Source: Zopfochytrium polystomum (taxonomy: Eukaryota > Chytridiomycota > Chytridiomycetes > Chytridiales > Chytridiaceae). Taken from it: DNA of 64,000 nucleotides. Below are positions 56,146 to 64,000 of this stretch, in pieces. Location: contig JAIVFJ010000153.1 in NCBI GenBank assembly GCA_025765615.1, positions 62,001 through 126,000 of the forward strand, given 5' to 3'. Made by a program: the position numbers and the translations under genes. Below the pieces are notes generated by a model, which searched no databases, was not told the origin of the DNA, and was given only the letters and a program-made list of their open reading frames with translations. How positions within the stretch are numbered: the stretch's first letter is position 1; each line of letters opens with the position of its first letter.

Positions 56146-59065
56146 ATGACCACGACGATGCCGAGACCGGCGGCACCACCACGGCGGACCTCGCGCGGCG
56201 CCTCCTCCTCTTCCCCCCTCTCCGCCCTCAAAGCCGTCGCCGTCGCCGTCGCCGTGATCGCCGCAGTCGCCCTCCTCGTCCTCGCCTCGCCGTCCCCCGC
56301 AGAGATCCCCCAGTGGGTCGTCGACAACTTCAAAAAGGCCTCGCTCGAGATCGACTTTTTGAAGGAGGACGTCTTCAGGCACAGCATCGCCCGGGACAAC
56401 TGGTTTGTGTTCTTTGGTGAGTTTCGTCGTAACCACCCTCCCATCACCTATCACACTCCCGCATACCCCCAATGCTTGAGAAATCGGATCGGCCGCCCTC
56501 TGCGATACTGAAGCGCTTGGTGGCCGTGATCGAGGGCGAGGGTGTGGGATAGACTGCGTCGGAGTGGGCAGCCGGATGGTCAACGGCAATCTAAACTCGG
56601 CGCTTTTCCTCCACAGGAGCTGTATGGTGTCCTCACTGCATGCTGTAAGTGTTTTCCAAACCCGCAAGCAACCCCCCTTCGTGGGATCTCTTTCTTGACA
56701 CCGATGATCGCCCCTCTTCCCCCACCGTCGCAAGCCTCACCCCAAAGTGGCTGGAGATGCAGAAACGTCGGAAGGAGGAGTTGCTGAAGCAGGGCGCTCA
56801 CCTCGCCAAAGTAGAGTGTTCGGAAGCTGTTGGTAAGAAGCATTTCTTGCCAGTTCTTTGGTTGCGGGCGGCCGACGCTCTTCCGAGGCTCCCGCCTGAC
56901 CACCTCTAACTCTGCGGTACAGACCTTTGCGAAGGAGATGAAAATATCAACGGCTTCCCGACGATCAAAGTGTGAGTTTAACCTGAAGAGAGGGAAACCT
57001 TCCCGCAGCTCTCCCTCCCACTCGCTATCCTCCAAACTAAATCGGCGTGACTTCTTTTATTCTCAGCTACCACGAGGGCCTCTATGTGGAAGAGTTTCCG
57101 GGCGACGCGATGAACCAAACTGAGATTGAAGAGTTTATCGACGGGATGCTGATCAAGCTGCAAAACAGCACTTTTATTGCGGAAATCAAGGCCGGTGGGA
57201 TGAAGCCGGGCGCCGATGATCCTGAAGCTGTAAGTTCGCGGTGCCAATTATGTTTTCGCCTCTGCGAGTATGCCGTCTTTTCTTAGCGGGCAACACATTC
57301 CAGGATAAAGCTCTGGAGGACGCCCTGAAGGCGGCAAAGAAAGCCAGCAACTCGGCGGTCCGCGGACCAAAATCCACGCGATTCAACGAAAAGGGCGAGA
57401 TCACCCACCTGGACGCCTCAAACTTTGCCCAGCTGACGAAGGAAGAAGAATGGTTCGTCATGTTCCACTCCCCGACGTGCAGCCACTGCATCCAGTTTGC
57501 GCCGACGTGGGAAAAGCTGGCAAAGAGTCTCGCGGGCAAGTATAACATGGCCAAGCTGAACTGCATCAAGTACGAGGAACTCTGCTCGCAGTACGACATT
57601 ATGGCGTATCCCACGCTCAAGTACCTGCGGGAACCCCAGGAATCGATCGAATTCACCGGGCTTCGCACGGAGGAAAGGATCATGACATTTTTGAAGAACT
57701 TGCCGCTGTAAGTGTGCGCGGGCAGGTTGATTTGTTTCCTCACTTTAATTCTCAATTCCCCCAACAGCGGTCCGTCCTTTACAGCCGTCAGCTCGGCCGA
57801 GCTTACTGAAGTCATCAAAGACTCGGAGGTGATGCTGCTGTACTTGTACGACTACAATTCATTGGAGAAGGACGACCTGGTACCAAATCAAGTGTTTCTT
57901 TTGTTTTTTCTTGTCTCTTCTTGTTGCCTCCCGCATGGCTCACGCTGTCAAAAATCCTGAAAGACCAACCTGGCTGAGTTTGCCGCGACGGTCCCATCCC
58001 ACATTCCCGTCTACGCATGCCCGGACCCGTCCGTCTTCCACCGCTTCTCCCTGACCTCCAGCAACTCTCCCGCCATCATCCTCTTCAAGGATGGCGGCGC
58101 CAACCGCAAACCCTACAAAGCGCCGCCCACCGCCAAGCGCATCTCGCTCGATCGCGGCTCCTCCGACCTGACGCGGCTCCACGCGCTCCTCGCCGAGCAC
58201 GGCAGCCCGACGGTGCCGCGGCTCGAAGCGCACAACGCCAAGAAGCTCCTCGGCGCGCCCAACACCACGCACGTCGTCATCGGCATGGTCGACCCGACGA
58301 CCGAATCCGGCCACCACGCGCTCGGCGTGCTCCGCAACGCCGCCGTAGACTGGGGCATGCGCGCCGCCGAGGCGTGGGCCGAGGCCCGCAAGGACAAGGT
58401 CGAGGACCGCAAGCGCGCCGAAGGGTTTGCGCGCTTCGTCGACGGCATGAAGTTTGTGTGGATCAACGCGGCCGAGAAGGAGGCGTACGTCGCCCGCGTC
58501 TACGGAGTGCGCAAGGAGGACTTGCCGACGTTTGTCGTTGCGCACCCGGAGAAGGACGCCTTTTATAAGGGCAACCCCGACGGGAGCATGTGGAAGTTTA
58601 CCCTGCACGAGGTGACAAAGGCCGCCGAGGACGCGCTGAGCAAGCGCTTGAAGGTTTGTTTTCCTTCCTCCTTTCCCCCTTTGACTTGTTTCTGGTATTC
58701 TGAAATCGTGTACTGACTCTTTTGTCCTTCAACAAACAAACAAAAAAAAAAAAAAAAAAAGCCGACCTACACTCTTTCCTACCTCACCCGCGTCTCGCGG
58801 GGGAAAGCAAGCTTGTTCGCGCCCGTCAAGGTTCGACTCGCCCACTTTCTCTGAACCTTCACCCTTTCTTTTACTGTTCTTTTTTGTTTGCCTGACCACA
58901 CTTTCCTCCTGCAAACAGGACTTTTTGCGCGCCAATTTGGTCCTCACGCTGGCGGTCGCCGCGGCGGTCGGATACGCGGCGTTCCGGTTCCTCCGCGGCC
59001 GCGCGGCCGCCGCCGGAAGCTACCTCCCCGTCAGCGCCGCGTCGGCAAACTCCAAGGCGGAGTGA
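56146..59065 (+). CDS. Transmembrane protein disulfide isomerase with two thioredoxin modules (TMX/PDI family)
   Basis: Predicted ER membrane thiol-disulfide oxidoreductase. Ten exons: 56146-56416, 56617-56644, 56735-56832, 56923-56971, 57067-57229, 57304-57707, 57768-57879, 57964-58653, 58762-58830, 58919-59065; 2031 nt, 676 aa. Residues about 28-48 are an Ala/Val-rich hydrophobic segment (signal peptide or anchor). The first thioredoxin module has active site W-CPHC (C95, C98) and a cis-Pro loop NGFPTIK; the second has SPT-CSHC (C262, C265) with MAYPTLKYL. A third thioredoxin-like region without a CxxC follows (ILFKDGG, LPTFVVAHPEKDAFYKG). Near the C terminus a hydrophobic segment (about 633-651) is followed by a basic tail ending SKAE, so there is no KDEL signal. 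Domain order resembles TMX3-like membrane PDIs but with two redox modules. Neither active site is the canonical CGHC, which should alter redox potential. ATG 56146 is the first in the reading frame. Confidence 0.88.
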
Positions 59066-59401
59066 GTTATGGAGGGAGAGCCAGAAGGCGCTGTTTTTTT
59101 TCTCTTTGGGGCGACCTTGCACGAAAAAAAAAAAAAAAAAAAAAAAAAAAAGAAATATCAGTGTGTATGTCTGTGCGAGTGTTTAATGTGTGTGTGTGCG
59201 TGTGTGTGTGAATCGTGAAACATAGCTGTTGACAACGGCGCGAATAGCACAATTGGTCGGGGGCGAGCGCGCTCCGCAATCGTTCGAACGTTGGCGAGCA
59301 ACATGCAGCCCTTGAGGTTGTTCTTGTTGCGGCTGCGGAGGACTTGTCAAAAGCAGATCATCGTCGCCGACTGCTCCCGCACTCCGACACCTCGACAGCT
59401 C

Positions 59402-60568
59402 ATGTCCGTGACGCTGCACACCGACGTCGGCGACATCAAGATCGAGGTCTTTTGCGAGGGTAGGGTATCTTTCGAACCATGGGGGCAGGGAAGGCGTGCA
59501 CTCGGCGGTCGCGAGCGGTGAAGGTCGGCGTACCCCTCGAAAGTGCCGATCGTGCGAGGCTGAGGGTTTGCAGATCTCTTGGACCGGACGCAAACGCTCG
59601 AACGCGAGTCGAGTCCCCACCCCCAACATGTTCTTCCTCCGACACCCCTTCTGTCCGCCTCTTCTTCTTCGTCTTGTTCTCATTCTTTTTCCGCCTCGTA
59701 TTGACTTACAAACTCCTTCGCACGCGCCCAGCAACACCAAAAGCCGCAGAGGTAACGATTCAGCCCTCCTTTTTTTTCCAAGTTACGTTCTTTCGTTCTG
59801 GACAGGACATGCCTGGGTTTGACTTAAGAAAACTCAACGAGGCACACACCACATGCAGAACTTTCTCGCCCTCTGCGCCAGCGGTTACTACAACGGATGC
59901 CTCTTCCACCGGAATATCAAGGGCTTCATGGTCCAGGTGCGGTGCTCAAGATCCAGACCGAGTGGGTGTTGGGGAGGGAAGGGATGAGAGTATGATCGGA
60001 GCGTTTGCATTCCCGACGGCCAACCCGCTCACACAAAAAAAAAAAAAAAAAGACGGGCGATCCCACGGGGACAGGCAAAGGCGGTAACTCGATTTGGAAT
60101 CGGAAATTTGAGGACGAAATCAAGGCGACGTTGAAGGTATCCTATCGTCAAACCGATCTCCCGCTTTGATTGGTCGTAACGCCCCGATTTCCATTTCGGC
60201 ACTTTCCTTCCAGCACAACGCGCGCGGAATCGTCAGCATGGCGAATAAAGGCCCGGACACCAACCTGTCGCAGTTTTTCATCACGTACGCCAAGCAACCG
60301 CACCTGGACGCCAAGTACACGGTGTTTGGAAAGTGCGTTTGGGCCCTTCTTTTTTTTTGCGTTTGGGCCCTTCTTTTCTCTCTCGCTCTCGGCTTCCCTC
60401 CCCTCGAACGAAAACTAACCTCGGTGTGTACACCACAACGCCAGAGTCATTGACGGCATGGACGCGCTGGACGCGCTCGAAATCATCCCCGTCGACGGGT
60501 CCAATCGGCCCCTGCAGGACATCAAGATCCGGACGGTGACGATCCACGCGAATCCTCTGGCGGGCTGA
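59402..60568 (+). CDS. PPIL3: Peptidyl-prolyl cis-trans isomerase, cyclophilin PPIL3 type
   Basis: Single-domain nuclear cyclophilin; PPIL3 is known as a spliceosome-associated isomerase. Six exons: 59402-59459, 59732-59751 (20 nt), 59859-59936, 60053-60136, 60214-60332, 60445-60568; 483 nt, 160 aa, against 161 in human PPIL3. The N terminus [19 protein letters not shown] is almost that of the human protein. Active-site residues by cyclophilin A analogy are R44 in [12 protein letters not shown]49, M50 and Q52, then Q100 and F102 in [16 protein letters not shown]. The cyclosporin-contact Trp of cyclophilin A is replaced by His (KQPHLD), as in PPIL3, predicting weak drug binding. An in-frame upstream ATG at 59303 could add 33 Arg/Leu-rich residues; I kept the conserved start. 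The 20-nt microexon is supported by phase and by ATPKAAE matching the family's RTPKTCE. Confidence 0.94.
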
Positions 60569-61160
60569 GCCCACCCCCTTCTTTTTCCCCTGTCGGCGCC
60601 ATCCTCACACGCTCGCACGCTACTTCGCAGTCCCCCAAATGTTTGCTGTCCACCATTCTCGGACGCCCCACCCTTATGATTCCTCACGCCTAACCGCTCA
60701 TTAATGCCATTGGGAACGCGTTGTTGCAATTGAAGCACTTCCCCTTCTTTGTTAGCGGCGACTAAACTCACAATAGCAACAAAAAAAGGAGGAAAAATAC
60801 ACTCAAACATGTAAATCCAAACACATTACCCCCCCCCCCCGGGACGAGCTTGCAATCGTTCAATACTCTGTGCCTCGTGCGTATCTACCGCAAGTTAGAG
60901 TGGTTCCATTAAGAAACTCTAACAGTGCGCGCCACCAAAAATTTGACCAGAAAATTAGGGGACGGAAATGAAAGCGAAGTTTGCTCTCCCCCCGTTTCTT
61001 TCTTTCCCTTCTTCTTGCATTCCCGGAAATCACATACTGCTTGTTCTCGCTGAGTACGCTCACAGTCTTGTTGCATCCGTATGCGCTCGCTACAGCGCTC
61101 CTGTGGTGATGGATTTTGGCTGTTCTGTTGATGGCACGAGCACAACCCGACTCCGCTCAT
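60569..61160. other. 3' flank of PPIL3, no gene
   Basis: Contains a C homopolymer at about 60829-60840 and no conserved ORF. The copia relic begins immediately after it. Confidence 0.5.
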
Positions 61161-62916
61161 TCAACCGTTCTTGCCAGTCAAATGCTCAGCGGGATAGCAA
61201 GCCCATCCCCAGGCTCCAAATACCCAGAGGCTTGCCAAGTCAGGTTTGATTTGAGTGAATAGCTCAATAGGTGTGAGAGAGAGTCCCTTTACAGGCAATC
61301 GATTACTCACATAAACAGCAGTGGCTAGTGCATGAGGCGACCACTTCTTATCCATCCAAGCATCAAGCAGGGCTGAGTGTGCTTGGTCCAACAAATTCCT
61401 GTTTGCAATTTCTGCTTTTCCATTCTGCTCATGCTCTTAAGTGATAGGAGCTTGCAGTTCAACTCCATTTTTTTTCATCTTGTCTGCAAACCACCCCAGG
61501 TAGAATTTTTTCGCATTGTCGCACCAATTAGCTTTCAGCATCCAGTCGCATGCTCACTCTGCGCATCGGAGCCACGGCATAAAATTGGACAGTATCTCCT
61601 CCCCTGACCAGCCCTTCATGGCAAAGGACAACCTTCAGATCAGAAAAGTCGTCTGTTAGGACTAGAGCCATCTCCTCGCCTTCAACACCTTGTGCCTTGA
61701 TTGGTGTGAGATCCATGTGGACCAGGTCAAGTAGATGCTGTGCTCTGGGGTTCTTGAATCGTTGAAATGGTAGGCGTGTAAGGTTTGCACACTGACACAC
61801 ATTGCATAGCGAGTCCGACTCCGGTGTAATGGGCTCAAATCCAACCACCATTCCAGCAAGCCGCTTTGCCGCATCCTGCGATGCATGGCACAGCCGGCGA
61901 TGTTGGATGTCTGCTGTCAACAGAACCTTGCTTGTTGACTTTGAAGGTGTAGCATGCCTCCTAGCAGTTATCTGCATCTCCAGATTTCGTCCAACAAGTA
62001 CTTCAGCATTCTTCGTCCGATAGGCAATGCGCTCCCCCTTCCCATGCAACTCAAGGCCAGCAAGGGTGAGAGGTGTGTGGGAAACTAGGTTGGCTGTGAT
62101 GTTGGGGCAGTATCATACTCCCCGCAGTGTGACTTCCACTGTGTTTCCAGACAAAATTGTTGAGTCAAATACAACATTCCCCTCAGCAACAATCTTGAGT
62201 GCTTTTCTGTCTCCAATAGTAACCTCATCTGACATTTCCTTGTAGGTGCCTGGAACGAAGAAATGGGGGTCGTTTGTGAGGTGGTAGGATGCAACACTGT
62301 CATGGTACCAACATCCTTGCTTGGTCCTCTTGACTTCACTGTGAAAGCATCGTGTGCATCTGATGCATTCACTTTGCTCTCAGCTTTGGTGAGTTCATCA
62401 CCTCGCTTTGGTCCTTTTCTTGCTGCACCACTGCCTTTCGCAGGTGTCCAGGGCTTGCTGCAATTTAAGCAAGTCTGCTTTGGATGCAGTGAAAGCGGCG
62501 GATTTTGTCAACTCCTTCTTTGATGCACCTCCAGGACTTTCTGCTGTGATCCGCTGAGCATGGTCATAGAGCTCACTCTCAACCTTGTGGCGTGTCAACT
62601 TCGTTGCATCAAGTGCATGTAGCGTCCCTACTACATTCTGCCATCGAGGCATATTGGGCATCACCATCAGCAGAATACAGACATATATCTTTTCCCAGTC
62701 AAGTGTCCCAGTGTCCTTGAGGCACTGAATGAGTGCTGAGACGGAACCAATGAAATCTTCAATGTTGGGACAATTGTTGTACTTTGTCGACAACAGTTGT
62801 TCCAAGTAGAGCATTTCCTTGACTTCCAAAAAAGTTGTGAATAGACGGTTGAAGTCAGGCCAGTTGTCTGTCAGCGCCTCAAACTCCGGCATATTTTTGT
62901 ACTCCTTGTCTGTCAT
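61161..62916 (-). pseudogene. Copia gag-to-integrase relic
   Basis: Minus strand: gag from ATG 62916 (MPEFEALTDNWPDFNRLFTT; DATKLTRHKVESELYDHAQR), a decayed protease region, then GAG-pre-integrase HRRLCHASQDAAKRL with CNVCQCANLTRLPF, integrase core LLDLVHMDLTPIKAQGVEG and LVLTDDFSDLKVVL, and after a gap the integrase end MDKKWSPHALATAVYVSNRL and LWVFGAWGWACYP. RT and RNase H are absent and no LTR is attached. Several stops and frameshifts. Confidence 0.88.
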
Positions 62917-62965
62917 CGTGATCTAGTAGCCGACCGAGTAGATTTTTCTTGTGTCAGGTTGCTCA

Positions 62966-63109
62966 TTTTTTTTTTTTTATTATTCCAGCACCAGAGGGCC
63001 AGGTGGGAAGAGAAAGCGCCATCAGTGGTGAACCATTGTTGACTTAGTCAAGGTATCACCTCAGCAAACCACCCCATGCACTTTGGACTTACAGGGTCGT
63101 CACGTATCT
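62966..63109 (-). mobile_element. LINE 3' tail fragment
   Basis: T-tract at 62968-62980, then ATTCCAGCACCAGAGGGCC and the LINE 3' UTR (compare 24438-24570), cut off at 63109 by the family B LTR. Confidence 0.85.
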
Positions 63110-64000
63110 TGTGAGACTACACCGAGGTCTCAGTGATAAAGTCTAGGGATTTTATTCGCAAAAACAAGCATACCTGTCATAAAACTGCAAGGATCGGGAC
63201 CCCTATTATTGCTCCCGGTTCTTTAGTTTCCAAGGCGTTATCAAAGTGTATTTGCGGCTAACCCGTCTTTATTGGGCCTGCTTTTACTACTTTTGTCTTA
63301 ACAGTTTCCGTTGCGCCAGGGTTTTCTCAACATATTTTCTTTTTCAGTGACTAACGGAGACTGCCCGACTGCCTAGGGATGGGGTGCCTGACAGGCCGTA
63401 CCCCAAGCCCGCCTAATTTATTATTTATTTTCGGCACTTGTACATACATGCATAGGGTTGGGGGGGACTTGGAGCATTTGTGGTGGATGCTCCAAGTCAG
63501 GGGGTTGACTTGTCAATTTTCTCTCTCTCTGTTTTTGGGCCATTTCTCTTCTTCCTTTTTTCTTCAATCTGATTTCTGTCCATTGGCACCAATACAGAGT
63601 CCCTTCAAATCCATCTGGCTCGCAAAGGTGAGGGTAGTGAGAGATGGTACACACCCGGGTGTGTACATGGTCCCTTCGTGGGGCTCCTCTTAAGGGTCCG
63701 TGGTTGGGGAACGCAGCTGGCCCCACCAGCAACTGTGTGACATTGCCGGCTCTCTGTTGGAGTGAGGATCCCTGGCGCTTGCCCGCCGCGATGACGGTGG
63801 TGGTGGTGGTGACGATGACAGCGTCGTTGTCCCCAACCTTCCCATCCCCGCGAGGGTGTTGGTGGCTGCGCCCAGTGCGGCCCCTGACACCTGAGAGTTC
63901 AATCTACAAGCGCTGCCTCGATCCTATTGCTGTGAGGGTGAGATGTGTGAGTACGAGTGCGATGCGATAAAGCCCGTTGGTCGAGTGATTGTGCCGACGC
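63110..64000. mobile_element. Family B LTR-type element, second copy (runs off the window)
   Basis: Starts TGTGAGACTACACCGAGG and follows 9567-10450 closely throughout, with scattered substitutions and small indels. It is inserted into the LINE tail; the right end lies beyond the window. Confidence 0.9.

Overview
The window is nuclear DNA from a eukaryote. Five multi-exon genes are split by short introns (about 45-250 bp, GT..AG), there are no operons, and host genes are embedded in dense layers of decayed transposons. One gene resembles ciliary TSNAXIP1-family proteins, which favours a lineage with a flagellum. Together with Crypton, Helitron, copia and RNase H-bearing LINE elements, compact introns and CpG-rich exons, this suggests a zoosporic (chytrid- or blastocladian-like) fungus or a similar flagellate. 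The taxonomic call is inference.

Layout. 1-12.6 kb is transposon debris: a LINE relic carrying a solo copia LTR, copia fragments, and a Crypton-like tyrosine recombinase split by a 1.4-kb LTR. 12.6-16.7 kb is low-copy, CpG-rich and full of simple repeats, with two weak small-gene candidates. 16.7-24.4 kb is a copia nest (3' LTR with a second LTR inside it, RNase H, an interrupted RT) plus tRNA-like SINE candidates. 24.4-31.3 kb is one LINE insertion on the minus strand, flanked by a 17-bp target-site duplication; it has lost its RT palm. 31.3-33.5 kb holds LTR/copia debris. 33.5-35.3 kb is a five-exon aldo/keto reductase of the Kv-beta type. 35.9-43.3 kb is again transposons, including a three-layer nest (Helitron interrupted by a LINE, itself interrupted by an LTR) whose LTR carries an array of heat-shock elements upstream of a TATA box.

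The gene island is 45.1-60.6 kb: RAB3GAP1 orthologue (minus), a divergent promoter region, a TSNAXIP1-like gene (plus), a transmembrane protein disulfide isomerase (plus) and the cyclophilin PPIL3 (plus). I resolved complete exon chains whose summed lengths are multiples of three for these four and for the aldo/keto reductase. They do not form a pathway: they concern Rab regulation, cilium biology, ER oxidative folding and spliceosome-associated prolyl isomerisation. 61.1-64 kb returns to transposons (copia gag-integrase relic, LINE tail, a second copy of the 1.4-kb LTR).

The most informative part of the window is the record of nested insertions, several with exact target-site duplications and, in one case, an uninterrupted homologous site elsewhere in the same window.
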